A model generated the notes under the pieces. It did no database searches and was not told the origin of the DNA. It saw only the letters and a list, made by a program, of their open reading frames with translations. From Pleurodeles waltl (Eukaryota; Chordata; Amphibia; Caudata; Salamandridae), in assembly GCF_031143425.1 (NCBI RefSeq), contig NC_090445.1, positions 1,582,228,444 through 1,582,292,443 on the forward strand: DNA of 64,000 nt, given 5' to 3'. This document shows positions 46,253 through 57,399 of the stretch, in pieces (within the stretch, counting starts at the first letter, position 1; each line of letters begins with the position of its first letter). Made by a program: the position numbers and the translations under genes.

Positions 46253-46448
46253 GTAGCTCAGTTCTGGTTGCAAAGTGAGCACAGGACCCACATGTGAGCA
46301 TATCCCTGTCTCTTAGGACTGTATATCAAACACACAAGAGGTGACGGTAGGAATGATTGCGATTTGTCTAATCACTAGCGGTCACTTGGGGGGTAGCATT
46401 CCAACCCATCGTTATTTTGCCCACCATGCCACCTCAGTTTGGACCCAT

Positions 46449-48908
46449 ACTTTGCTAAGCTGGTTCCTATTTATATTGGGGAGAGAATAAAATAGCACGA
46501 ACCAAGTACAAATCGTAGATTAGCAAGTTTTGCTGCTTGTAATCAAAACTCGATTTTGAGCACCGAAAGCATTTCAAAGACTCTCCAAAACAACATCTTT
46601 TTGAGGCATAAAAGCAATTAGGCATGCTCTGCTCCTCTATTTTCTGTGTTATGGGGTATGAGATGTAAATAGCCAGAAGGTGATCAGTCTTAATCGCAGA
46701 GTATACAAATTAACTCAATCACTCTCAATTTCATATGGCAACAGTATTGTGAAAGGCCCACATCAAGGGGCAGCATGTTACCCTCCAGCATTTTGTGAAT
46801 AATAGGAGAGCCCACTAAGAATGAGCATACAATCTGCAGGATTGTGAGGTCTGGAGCACAACTGCTACTTGTGAATAAAAGAGGTAAGATTTTTCAGGTT
46901 TCAAAATTAGTTTAGGGAAGGGAAAGCACCAACTTCAGAGTTGTAATAGACTTGTGGGAAGCGTATTTCGATTGCATAATTGTGGCACCTTCAGCCGGCC
47001 CTCTTTCCACATTCAACAGCAACTTGCATTCTGGGGCTTGTAATTGTGCCTCTAAAATTATAGTCTCAAACGTTCTAGTCTACAGAGCTCTGTTTTCTAA
47101 CAATGAACTAGCTGATGGTGCTGTCTTTTAATTACATGGGGCATACTGGCACCTATGAGTTTAATTGAAGCTCAACGGCCTACAAGACAGACAAAATAGT
47201 ATTGCTTACACATTCCTGAGTTTGACTCAAAAAGACTGAAGGACAGCTGCACTCTCAGTTATGTGACAAATTCAGCACATAGATTGTTTACTTCGAGCCA
47301 TCAAATACACCTTCCCTGTGAAAGCATCCTCTACTTACCTCTATTTCAGGCACTGCTTGCATCCGACTCCTGAGCACAGGCTCAGAAAGCAAATGCCTTC
47401 TACAAGCCTCATACACAATAATTTCAAAAGTTCTTTTGTGAATGCTTCATAGGGTTGTGATGAAGCAGAGACTGTCCCCAACCACTGACTGCCGACCCGC
47501 TCTGAGCATTGTGTGTTTTTATTGTAGTAGGGGCAGCGAATTGCTGATGTCTGCAGGACCAGAAGCTGAAATTGGTAGGCGGTAGAATGACTGAAAAAGT
47601 AGTGCCTACTGCCCAAAGTGGTAGGGTTGGCCAGTATGCCAACAAAGATTTGCATGCGACCCTGCAAAGAGTCCAAATGCAGCAGCAACACCACTCCGTG
47701 TTTCACCATGCGGAATGCAACCCACCTACACTTTAATAAGGAGACAGAGATCAACCTGTAGGTATGTTCAGTGAGTGACTGCACCTGCCTGCATGGGGAT
47801 GCCTGGAGGGTCCATGGACCTCCTTTGTCCCCCCTACAGAGATTCCTTCAGGGCACCTCCTGACTGTTTCTTTGTCATTGTGACTATGTCCATAACACCA
47901 TGTGGGAACAGAGGTAAAAAGATTCCCTCATTTGCATGAGGCCACACCTCATTGGAAAGGAGGGAATGCCCTCTCGAGATAGTGCTGGCGCTACATGTGC
48001 ACCAGTGTTATCAGTATTACAGAAGTCTTTGCACACAGTTCTGTAATGCTAAAGTGCCCTGAGGGTGCACAAAGCAGCTGTGCATGCCGGTTACGTCCCC
48101 AGGGCACTTTGTGTTCACACTAATTCTGTCAAGTTACCTACAAATGTGAAGTGGTGAGGGGTGATTTGCAATATAAATCAATGCAGACGGATCACTGGCA
48201 AGCTAATTTTAGCTCTAATTTTCACTGTTAGCTTACTACTGTGAGAGCTTGTAAGAAGGCAGAAGAACCGATTAGGCAATCTTGACTTTGATAATACGAT
48301 TTCAATGGGTAGATCAATAGTTTTATGAGAGGAATATGGGCATTATAAGTCTCCTCCAATTGTTATTCAGTCTCAGCCTTTCCTCTCAAAGGGATAAGGA
48401 TTCCTCTGGTTCCTAGGATGTCCCCGACCTCGGCTACCAAGCAATACTTCCAGGACCGCAAAAGAAGGAAAACCTTTAGGAATTTGTTTTCTCTAAGGAA
48501 AAAGTTTGCACAGCGGGCGCTTTAAACCTTGTGGCTGCTCAGCAACCTTGAAATCTGTGGTAGCATGTCTCTTCACAGTTTAGAGAACTCTGTCATGCAA
48601 ACAGCGATCACTAAAGAAGGCAGACTGTCTTGCCCCAGCGGAACAAATGTCATTATATCCCCTTCCTGACAGAGAAAGGGATCTAATTAAGTCCCTTTGT
48701 CCCTAAAACAAATTCCTCATGTAATTGGGAAATGTCTGAGCATTCTTAATTTGTGTCCCAGTCTGTAAATGGACAACTGCAATGAGGTTCTTGAGGTACT
48801 TCTTTTGATCCCAGTGTACATTGGTAATCTAAACTGAAGGTTCCCTATTTTCTTGTGTACTTTACAACAAATAAGCCTATATCATGGATTCCACACATCT
48901 GCTGCCTA
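46449..48908. other. Unassigned DNA; one weak 147-codon frame
   Basis: The minus-strand frame at 47341-47784 encodes 147 residues without recognisable domains, signal peptide or homologous neighbour. An overlapping frame runs in another register, so it is not called. Nothing else is supported in this interval. Confidence 0.4.
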
Positions 48909-49440
48909 CTAGAGATTGAACCCCTCTCCAATAGCAATCACAGGATATTTAAAACCATTATTCTGTATAGAATTGGGTTCCCCAAAAGCCATGTCTCCCA
49001 TTGTTTGCTTTTTGGGAGCACTTCCTAGGACTATGACCCCACTGCTCACATTCAAAACAATCAATACACTTTTTTGGTGTACAGCCGAATTTGCCACTGT
49101 GGATTCATCACAGCTTTTTTTGGGTGCTGGGCTGATTCAGAGCTTTTATACATTAGGACAATTGTACGATGATACAATATGATTATTTTATGAGGCTCTT
49201 CAGCAACAGTTCTTCCTTCTCCATCGGGTCTCTTCAGGTATCTCCAACTCTGTCTTTTTTTGTGTTGCGTTTGTAAGTGGAATAGGTAAACTTGGAATAC
49301 TTTTCCTGAGTATTTTATGAAAATCACTTGCAAGGGCAATAGAGGTTCAGCATCCAAAATGAGTCTTGCGACTGAGATTGAGGAGAGAGCAGACCTATTC
49401 CAACTTAGGGTGGATAAATGGAGTGGATATTTGGGAGGTT
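48909..49440 (-). pseudogene. Retroelement gag fragment, copy 1 (capsid and zinc knuckle)
   Basis: Gag packages retroelement RNA into particles. On the minus strand a capsid-like piece (ILDAE, then KVFQVYLFHLQ; about 49353-49268) is followed by a CX2CX4HX4C zinc knuckle reading CFEC-EQWG-H-SPRK-C at about 49054-49013. The same region occurs at 58040-58620: the strings around AGGATATTTAAAA, CCCCAAAA...ATGTCT and ACTATGACCCCA align on the plus strand. This copy has a deletion of roughly 140 bp between capsid and knuckle and several frameshifts. No protease, polymerase or terminal repeats were seen next to it. The knuckle residues are intact but the frame is not. Confidence 0.6.
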
Positions 49441-49449
49441 GAGGTGACA

Positions 49450-52149
49450 AATTGTCAATGGGGAGGGTGTCTGTAGTGGCAGCCTGTCTTACATCCAGTT
49501 GTAGAACTCAGTGTTTTAAATGAGCATAGTGATAAGCTTCTGAAGCCAGTAAGTTAAAATCACGGCAGCAGTTCTCGAATATTAAGATATCCTACCCATA
49601 GAACAGGTCTTATACGTTAAGGCATCCCCCCTCCTGCCACTTATAAAAAGGGCCTGGCAGCAAGGCAGGTTAAAAGGCCGGGTTGAAATGTATAGGTGTA
49701 TACGGGGAGGGGAAGGACGTCAGCCCGTTCGTCTTAGTGACAATGTCAGAGATCTTCAATGTGGTGGCTGTTGGGGTGCTTAAGTAGGCATTGCATGAGC
49801 AGTCAGCTTTGGGCTTCCATAAGATATCCCAGACTGTTCTACCCACTGTTGCCCAATCCATATGTAGCCAATGTTTGTTTGACTCCCTTATGGACCATTC
49901 ATATATGACTCCGAATGAGGATGCGCTATTGCAGGTCAGGAAGTCTGGGAGACCCAAGCCCCTTATTTCTTTAGGAGGCGTCAAGAGGCCGTAGGCTAGT
50001 CGGGTCCTTCGATTCTGCCATATAAATTTTGTGATCATAGAGTGAATGGTAGTCAAAAAGTCCCTGTCGACCTCAGTCGGGAGTCCTTGAAAATGATACA
50101 GTATACAGGGGAGCACTGTCATTTTAATGGCGTCAATGCCACCAAGCCAAGTTAAATATAATGGAGCCCATCATTTCAGATCTATTTTAAATTGTCGCAT
50201 TAAAGGAGGGTAATTTGCCTTGTATAGGTTGGTCACTTTTGGTGTGAGTTTTACCCCTAAATATGTGATGTCTTTCATCACCAAGTGAAAGGTGGGAGAC
50301 AGATTCCAGCCTCGCAATCTCCGCAGAGGGGACAGTTAAGATGAACAGGAAGGGTTTGTGAAGACTGATGCGAAAGCCGGCTACCGTTTCATAATGGTGA
50401 AGTTCTACTCGTAGAGCCTGGAGAAATAATCGAGAAGAGGTAAGAGAAAGCAAGATGTCATCTGCAAATAGCGAGAGTTTATGTTTGTCTGCTCCAAAGG
50501 GAATCCTCTGAATAGGGGGTGCAGCCCTTATCTTTGCAGCTAAGGGTTCTGTACTGAGGGCAAAAGGCAAAGGGGAGAGGGGACAGTCTTGTCTCATTCC
50601 CCCAGTGAGATTAAAGAAGTCAGAGGTTGTCCTGTTCACCAGAACTCTAAAACAGGGGTGACTATAGTTAGATGGTATCATGGTGATAAAGCAGTCATTG
50701 AACCAAAACCGACGCAGTGCGTGAGATAAGAAGGTCCAATCTACCCGATCGAAAGCCTTCTCGGCATCCTAAGTCAGCAAGACCGCCAGGATAAATTTCT
50801 TTGTAGCTTTCTCTATCAGGTGGATGGTAGGTTGTCATGGGTTTTTCGCCCTGCAATAAAGCCAGATTTATCTGGATGGATCAGTTCTGGTATAATGTCC
50901 TCCAAAATGTGAGGCAGGATTTTAGTGTACAATTTGGCATCCAGATTGAGGATGGCTATTGGGTGAAAGGAAGCCCCAAAATTTGGATTTTACTTCGGTT
51001 TCGGAATAACTGAGATCAGGGCTGCCTGGGAGTCTGCTATATGATTGACAAGGTCAGTCAAGTGGACTAATTGGGAGCTGAAAGTCTTATAAAAATGGGC
51101 ATTAAATCCGTGAGGGCCAGGAGCTTTGTGGAATTTAAGAGTGTCTATATCAAGCTGTACCTCTTCTGTCGTTATGGGAGAACTTAAGGCATTGTTAAGG
51201 TACATTTGAGGTAGAGTAACACCAGCTAGGTAGGCTAACTGCTCTTTGTCGTCCATGGAGTCAGTGGTGTAAAGGTTTTTGTAAAAGTCTCGAAAGACCC
51301 AGACCTTCCCTTCTTCTATGTGTTGAGTCACACCTGCCTCATCCTGTACCTGTCTGATATATGATTCTCTTGTTTACTCCATAATTGCCTCGTTAACAGA
51401 GGGTCTACCTTGTTGCCTCTTTCATAAGTGGCCTGTTTGAGCTGCATGAGGGATACTTCCGCTCTATTAGCTTCTATGGCTTAAATCTTTCCCCAGAAGG
51501 CCGTTACTTACCTCCGTAGGCTAAGGGTGGGCGTAGCCTTACGGGCCTATTCGGCTTGTCCCCCCAAGACTGCTTTAAAGGCATCCCAAGTCAGGGAAGG
51601 GGTGGTGTCTCTGTTTTTATTTAGCTGAAAATACTCTCTAATCGGCTTGAGAAGTTCAGTACGGATAAGGGTGTCCCTCAAAAGTATGTCAGGGAAGTAT
51701 CATCTGTGAAAGGAAGATCTCTGGGTGTGCCAATTGAGGACTATTTCTAGTGGGGCATGGTCCAAGATAGTAATAGCGTGGATAATTGTGGCCAAGATTG
51801 TGTGCTCTGGATGTTGCTTTTTAGTGGCTTTAAGGAACAAGCCCGTATGGGACCTGTGTGAGTGTTTACTTTCCAGATTGGGATCCCATATTAAGTTGAA
51901 TTCAGTATAATAGCACTTCCGGCAAATCCACCCAATAAGGAGAGGGAGGAGCCGAGAAATTCAGACTGACCAGTATTAGGTGCATAAACTGCAGCAATGG
52001 TGAAGGGGCAGCAATCAATAAGCCCTTTAGCCAGGAATAGCCTCCTTTCCTTATCTGACTTGGTATTTATGAGTTGGAAGTTGACCGTGGAGAGGAAGAG
52101 GAGTGCACTCTGTTACGTTTCATGATAGGAGAGGAGATGTATATAAAGG
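49450..52149 (-). pseudogene. L1-like ORF2 pseudogene, main part
   Basis: In order on the minus strand: the remainder of the endonuclease (52149 to about 51700, with a NLIWDPNLES stretch near 51890); a linker with FYKNLYTTDS (about 51285); ITTEE...KAPGPHGFNAHFYK (about 51170-51080); the reverse transcriptase with GGMRQDCPLSPL (about 50600) and the catalytic FADD box at 50457-50468; the thumb segment RISLHKP; and a C-terminal piece starting MTVLPCILYHFQ (about 50122) and continuing with KFIWQNRR and GLGLPDF. A NV-DLFYG and YHYAHLKH stretch (about 49625-49520) extends towards the break. Stops and frameshifts divide the protein into several open pieces, although the two catalytic aspartates survive. 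Confidence 0.85.
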
Positions 52150-52154
52150 GGTAT
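52150..52154. repeat. Target duplication GGTAT, left copy
   Basis: GGTAT immediately precedes TGTAGGAAGTT and is repeated at 54826-54830 immediately after CTTACA. Confidence 0.85.
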
Positions 52155-54825
52155 TGTAGGAAGTTGGCTCTGTATGTACTATTTCAAAGTAAGAAATAGC
52201 ATGCACAGAGTCCAAGGGTTCCCCTTAGAGGTAAGATAGTGGCAACAAGAGATAATTCTAATGCTCTATTTTGTGGTAGTGTGGTCGGGCAGTAGGCTTA
52301 TCAGAGGGTAGTGTTAAGCATTTGTTGTACACACACAGGCAATAAATGAGGAACACACACTCAAAGACAATTCCAGGTCAATAGGTTTTTACATAGAAAA
52401 ATATATTTTCTTAGTTTATTTTAAGAACCACAGGTTCAAGATTTACAATCAATACTTCAAATGAAAGGTACTTCACTCATGTATCACAGGAACTTTGAAT
52501 CAGCAAAATAGCATGTACAGTTTTGGCAAAAATGGCAATAAGCTATTTTAAAACTAGACACTGCAAATTTCAACAGTTCCTGGGGGAGGTAAGTATTTGT
52601 TAGTTTTGCAGGTAAGTAAACCACCTACAGGGTTCAAAGTTGGGTCCAAAGTAGCCCACCGTTGGGGGTTCAGGGCAACCCCAAAGTTACCACACCAGCA
52701 GCTCAGGGCCGGTCAGGTGCAGAGGTCAAAGTGGTGCCCAAAACGCATAGGCTTAAATGGAGAAGGGGGTGCCCCGGTTCCAGTCTGCCAGCAGGTAAGT
52801 ACCCGTGACTTCGGAGGGCAGACCAGGGGGGTTTTGTAGGGCACCGGGGGGGACACAAGTCAGCACAAAAAGTACACCCTCAGCAGCACGGGGGCGGCCG
52901 GGTGCAGAGTGCAAACAGGTGTCGGGTTTGCAATAGGTTTCAATGGGAGACCCAGGGGTCTCTTCAGCGAAGCAGGCAGACAAGGGGGGGCTCCTCGGGG
53001 TAGCCACCACCTGGGCAAGGGAGACGGCCACCTGGGGGTCGCTCCTGCATGGGAGGTCGGATCTTTCAGGTCCTGGGGGCTGCGGGTGCAGTGTCTTTAC
53101 CAGGCGTCGGGTTCTTGGAAGCAGGCAGTCGCGGTCAGGGGGAGCCTCTGGATTCCCTCTGCAGGCGTTGCTGTGGGGACTCAGGGGGGTCAACTCTGGC
53201 TACTCACGGGTTCTCAGTCGCTGGGGAGTCCTCCCTGTAGTGTTGTTTCTCCACAGGTCGAGCCGGGGGCGTCGGGTGCAGAGAGGAAAGTCTCACGCTT
53301 CCGGCGGGAAACGTGGAGTCCTTTTAAAGTTGTTTCTTTGTTGCAAGTTTTGGTTTCTTTGGAACAGGGCCGCTGTCCTCGGGAGTTCTTGGTCCTTTTA
53401 GATGCAGGGTAGTCCTCTGAGGCTTCAGAGGTCGCTGGACCCTGGGGAGCGCGTCACTGTTGCAGTTTCTCTCGAAGTGGGGAGACAGGCCGTTAGGGCT
53501 GGGGCCAAAGCAGTTGGTGTCTCCGTCTTCTCTGCAGGGCTTCAGGTCAGCAGTCCTTCTTCGTCTTCAGGTTGCAGGAATCTGTTTTCCTAGGTTCTGG
53601 GGTCCATAAATACTCAATTTAGGGGGGTGTTTAGGTCTGGGGGGTTAGTAGCCAATGGCTACTAGCCCTGAGGGTGGCTACACCCTCTTTGTGCCTCCTC
53701 CCTGATGGGAGGGGGGGCACATCCCTAATCCTATTGCGGAATCCTCCATCTGCAAGATGGAGGATTTCTAAAAGTCAGAGTCACCTCAGCTCAGGACACC
53801 TAAAGGGTTGTCCTGACTGGCCAGTGACTCCTCCTTGTTTTTCTCATTATCTCCTCTGGCCTTGCCGCCAAAAGTGGGGCCGTGGCCGGAGGGGGTGGGC
53901 ATCTCCGCTAGCTGGAATGCCCTGTGGCGCTGTAACAAAGGGGGTGAGCCTTTGAGGCTCACCGCCAGGTGTTACAGCTCCTGCAGGGGGAGGTGAGAAG
54001 CACCTCCACCCAGTACAGGCTTTGTTACTAGCCACAGAGTGACAAAGGCACTCTCGCCATGTGGCCAGCAACATGTCTGGTGTGTGGCAGGCTGGCAAAA
54101 CTAGTCAGCCCACACTGGAAGTCGGGTATGTTTTCAGGGGGCATCTCTAAGATGCCCTCTGGGGTGTATTTCACAATAAAATGCACACTGGCATCAGTGT
54201 GCATTTATTGTGCTGAGAAGTTTGATACCAAACTTCCCAGTTTTCAGTGTAGCCATTATGGTGCTGTGGAGTTCGTGTATGACAGACTCCCAGACCATAT
54301 ACTCTTATGGCTACCCTGAACTTACAATGTCTAAGGTTTTGCTTAGGCACTGTAGGGGCATAGTGCTCATGCACATATGCCCTCACCTATGGTATAGTGC
54401 ACCCTGCCTTAGGGCTGTAAGGCCTGCTAGAGGGGTGGCTTATATATGCCATGGGCAGTGTGAGGTTGGCATGGCACCCTGAGGGGAGTGCCATGTCGAC
54501 TTAGTCATTTTCTCGGCACCAGCCCGCACAAGCTGGCAAGCAGTGTGTCTGTGCTGAGTGAGTGGTCCCCAGGGTGGCATAAGACATGCTGCAGCCCTTA
54601 GAGACCTTCCCTGGCATCATGGCCCTTGGTACCAGGGGTACTAGTTACAAGGGGCTTACCGGGATGCCAGGGTGTGCCAATTGTGGAGACAAAAGGTACA
54701 GTTTTAGGGAAAGAACACTGGTGCTGGGGCCTGGTTAGCAGGCTTCAGCACACTTTCAAATCATAACTTGGCATCAGCAAAGGCAAAAAGTCGGGGTAAC
54801 CATGCCAAGGAGGCATTTCCTTACA
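52155..54825. mobile_element. 2671-bp TG...CA element, probable solo LTR
   Basis: The element starts TGTAGGAAGTTGGC, ends GGCATTTCCTTACA and is flanked by a perfect 5-bp duplication GGTAT. TG...CA ends, a short imperfect TGTARGAA inverted terminus and a 5-bp duplication are the hallmarks of an LTR left by recombination. It encodes no protein, and its frames of up to 167 codons in the GC-rich part (52.75-53.6 kb) overlap on both strands. Internal hairpins include AATGCACACTG/CAGTGTGCATT at 54179-54204, next to an AATAAA at 54175, and GAAGTTTG/CAAACTTC near 54217-54236. At 2.7 kb it would be a long LTR. An LTR-ended non-autonomous element is the alternative. Confidence 0.75.
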
Positions 54826-54965
54826 GGTATGATCTATGGCGTAATCTGTGAGCCTCCATCCATCTGAGATGTGTTTCCTGGAGCGCTATAATGGCAAGGC
54901 ACCTATTGAGAATATATATCTAAAGCTGGGAGCATTTATTGGGGGAGTTTAGCCCTTAGACGTTC
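54826..54965 (-). pseudogene. L1-like ORF2 pseudogene, N-terminal piece
   Basis: On the far side of the insertion the endonuclease start is visible on the minus strand: LNSPNKCSQL (about 54940), then AIIALQETHLRWMEAHR (about 54895-54850), containing the QETHL motif with a catalytic glutamate. Removing the insertion and one GGTAT joins this piece to the endonuclease remainder ending at 52149. Confidence 0.8.
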
Positions 54966-55685
54966 CTTGTTAAGGTTTTTAATACAGTCTGGATGTATGA
55001 GAGAAAGGTTAACAACTGCACTCCCTTTGAAAGGTGCAATAGATGATATCCTCTGCCCCCCTCTACCCTGACTCCTACCCAGCACACAATCAATCTCTCC
55101 CCGCATAGACCCTCCCCCATTTGAAGAAATCATTTCCAGCCATGCAAAGAAACAACTAATAAACAGACATACAAATAATATGAATCAGGGAGCATACGCT
55201 CCCTCCAAATCAATAATTCCATTTAAATCTAGATGATAAGGGTATAGTGGACATTAGCCCACCAAGCACCCCACAGGCTGCAAGTGTAGACTATACAAAG
55301 GGGAATGTCAAATCACAGAATAACCGTCTGCTATATTCCATATAATTTAAAAGAGACTAGAGGGGTTCTAAAGAAAAGCGTTAAGGGAGAACCTATTTGC
55401 TCAGCATGTCGCACTCCCCTCGACCTAGTAGGCCCCAAGAGAGGAGAGATCACCAGGCATGTCAATAGCTATCCGAGCCTTGCAAATAGAGGTCAAAGGA
55501 TGACTGCTTCATGGTCAGATGTGGTGATGTCAGGAATCACTTCTTGCCAAAGTGTTTTCCTTTCTGTTATGAGCGTCAGGGTTCAGTGGTATAGTTATCA
55601 GCATGATCAGATGGCGTTGCTCCGTGAGGACTTCTGGAGTCCGTTGGGGTGGAGATGCTGAAGCCAAAGAGAGAAGCAGCATCAT
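54966..55685 (-). other. Inter-ORF region of the L1-like element
   Basis: About 720 bp lie between the ORF1 stop region and the ORF2 start with no convincing coding sequence on the minus strand. The 118-codon plus-strand frame at 55305-55661 has no recognisable domain and lies antisense to the element. Confidence 0.5.
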
Positions 55686-56470
55686 CTAGTTCTGTGAAGT
55701 GGTGTTGTTTATTGTGAAATTCAAAGGCAATACCAAAAGGATAAGTCCATCGAATTTAACATAGTCACAACTAAGTACATCCGTAATGGGTTTAAATTGT
55801 CGCTGCGGCAAAGTCCCCAGGGTGACATCTTGGAATAGAGAATAGGTCCCTCCTTGGAAAGTAATACAGTCTATGACACACTGCATAAAGAATCACCTCT
55901 TTCATTTTGTAGGACCTTTGACTTGGCAAGAAGTTCTTTAGGCCATCTTCCCCCAGACGTGGCCAGTGGTCCAACTCTGTGCACTCATTCCACTCGCACT
56001 CTAGGATATTTAGCTCCTAGTAGTTCTGAAAACAGGCCCACTATGAAGACCTCCAGGTCTGGCCCTTCGATTCCTTCCTCCAGATCCCGCACTTGGATGT
56101 TGTCTCTCCGAGAACGGTTTTCCAAGTATTCGCATTTGAGAAGAGCTGAGTGTAATTGGGAGTGAAGGTTTTCTATGTCTTGTCCCAACAGGTTCAAGTG
56201 TTGCTCCATGTTCTGCATTTGCAATTCCAAATCTAGAGTGCGTGTTCCAATGGAGTTGACGTCTGTCTGTAAGGGGATCATCTGAGAGTTGATGTCTGCC
56301 TTGAAAGACTTAAAGGAGGCGGTGATGACTGCCTTGAGCTCTTCTCTAAGTTCTGTCTTAAATTCGCCGAAGGAAGAGAGGAGCTCCTCTTTGGTTAGAG
56401 ACATGTTGTTGTCTGGGGAGGTGTTGGTAGTTGGCGATCTCACTTCCGATGAGGTAAAGTAACTGGACAC
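55686..56470 (-). pseudogene. L1-like ORF1 pseudogene (coiled coil and RNA-binding domain)
   Basis: ORF1 protein is an RNA-binding chaperone that trimerises on element RNA. The open frame 56470-55985 gives 161 residues. Residues about 24-115 are charged with heptad-like leucines and form the coiled coil. Residues 117-124 read ENRSRRDN, the opening of the L1 RNA-recognition domain, followed by a GIEGPDLEVF stretch. After a frameshift near 55985 the domain continues at 55974-55792 (HWPRLGEDGL, SYKMKEVIL). After another frameshift the C-terminal domain continues at 55886-55686 (YSLFQDVTLGTLPQRQFKPI). The order and spacing match full-length L1 ORF1, so only small lesions separate the pieces. Confidence 0.85.
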
Positions 56471-57390
56471 CGATTATTCTGGACTGTTTTGGGTGGCATA
56501 GAGGCTGCACTGTTGTAGACCAGCCTAGGGCATGGACGGCAATGAAGGTGCCCAGGAGACCGAGGATAAGAATGGACTTCTTTGTGAACAACTAGGTCAA
56601 GGGCTGCTTTAACTCCTGTCCCTATGTATTTGCTACACTCAAGTGGAGGGAGCACATCTGGCACCAGTTGTCAGTTTTACAGATGGGGGGTTAACAAAGG
56701 TGCCTCAGTTTACTGTACATTGGTTGAAGATTAGAGTGCTTGCATATATATATTCGTGCTTAGGTCCCAGGCGGGTGCCATGTTAAAGTCAGGCAGCTAT
56801 GCAGTCCATTCTGCGTTGGAGTCCTCACTCCCCAATGTTCAGCCCCCAGTTCCACCAGATGATGCCCAAAGAGGCCGAGGGCAGGGATAGATTGTGCCTT
56901 AGTGTTGAGGATAAGTCCACTGCACAGCGCTCGTGGGAAGTCGGGGCAAGCATCAGCAGCCCTCTGAGAAATAAGCCATCTTTATCGGGTATGGAGAGCT
57001 GGCTTGTAGAGTGGTGAAGTCTTGTGGATCTTACCGCGGGGGACTATGTTCAATCCCTAGGTCCCCCAGCTGGGTCCGTTGTGAAGATTTAAGATCCCGC
57101 TAGGGCTGTTCCCGCGGCTCAGGTCGCCCCTCGTGTTCAGCACACTCGCCATGTCTCCTCCGGTCTAGCCCGCTCACTCGTCCTCAATGGGCCGTGTTTG
57201 CACAGGAAACCCTGGAGTGTGCAGACGATGTGGCAGGCTGTTCAGTCCAGCTTCCCGGTCTCGGGACAGAAGAGGAGATGCAGAGAAGGCATCTGATCTA
57301 AATGAACTGAAGGGTACTTGGCGGAGCCTCCGTGAATACAGCCACCCAGCCTTGTTGGTTGGCCACGCCCCTGCATTTTACATTTTTGAC
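56471..57390 (-). other. Presumed 5' leader of the L1-like element
   Basis: The stretch upstream of ORF1 is more GC-rich than the flanks beyond 57400 and contains several CpGs around 57095-57185. Its outer limit is placed where the composition becomes AT-rich. No tandem monomers or target duplication were identified. Confidence 0.4.
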
Positions 57391-57399
57391 TGACTTGTA

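Larger units (their letters stand above)
45965..46448 (-). repeat. Satellite-2-like tandem repeat, locus 2 (~326-bp period)
   Basis: GAATTCTTGCAATTTGGCTAACC at about 46025 recurs as GAATGATTGCGATTTGTCTAATC at about 46351, a period of 326 bp. The units align with those at 18796-19345, including the blocks ending CCACCTCAGTTTGGACCCA and GGGCTCATCAG. The second unit breaks off near 46448. An octamer ATGCAAAT lies at 46125-46132; newt satellite 2 transcription is known to use an snRNA-type promoter, so it may be a promoter relic. Confidence 0.75.
49441..57390 (-). mobile_element. L1-like LINE with ORF1 and ORF2, split by a TG...CA element
   Basis: Read on the minus strand: a presumed 5' leader (57390-56471), ORF1 (56470-55686), an inter-ORF stretch, the ORF2 start (about 54965), a 2671-bp foreign insertion (52155-54825), then the rest of ORF2 down to about 49450. 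The 3' end of ORF2, including the terminal cysteine-histidine knuckle and the tail, is missing, and gag-like sequence begins at the break. LINE insertions normally lose their 5' end, so loss of the 3' end points to a later deletion or rearrangement. Confidence 0.85.

Noticed and set aside
47341..47784. 147-codon minus-strand frame
   Set aside because: No recognisable domain, overlapping frames in other registers, and no exon-like context.
52909..53412. 167-codon plus-strand frame inside the TG...CA element
   Set aside because: The region is GC-rich with long frames in several registers on both strands and shows no protein-like pattern.
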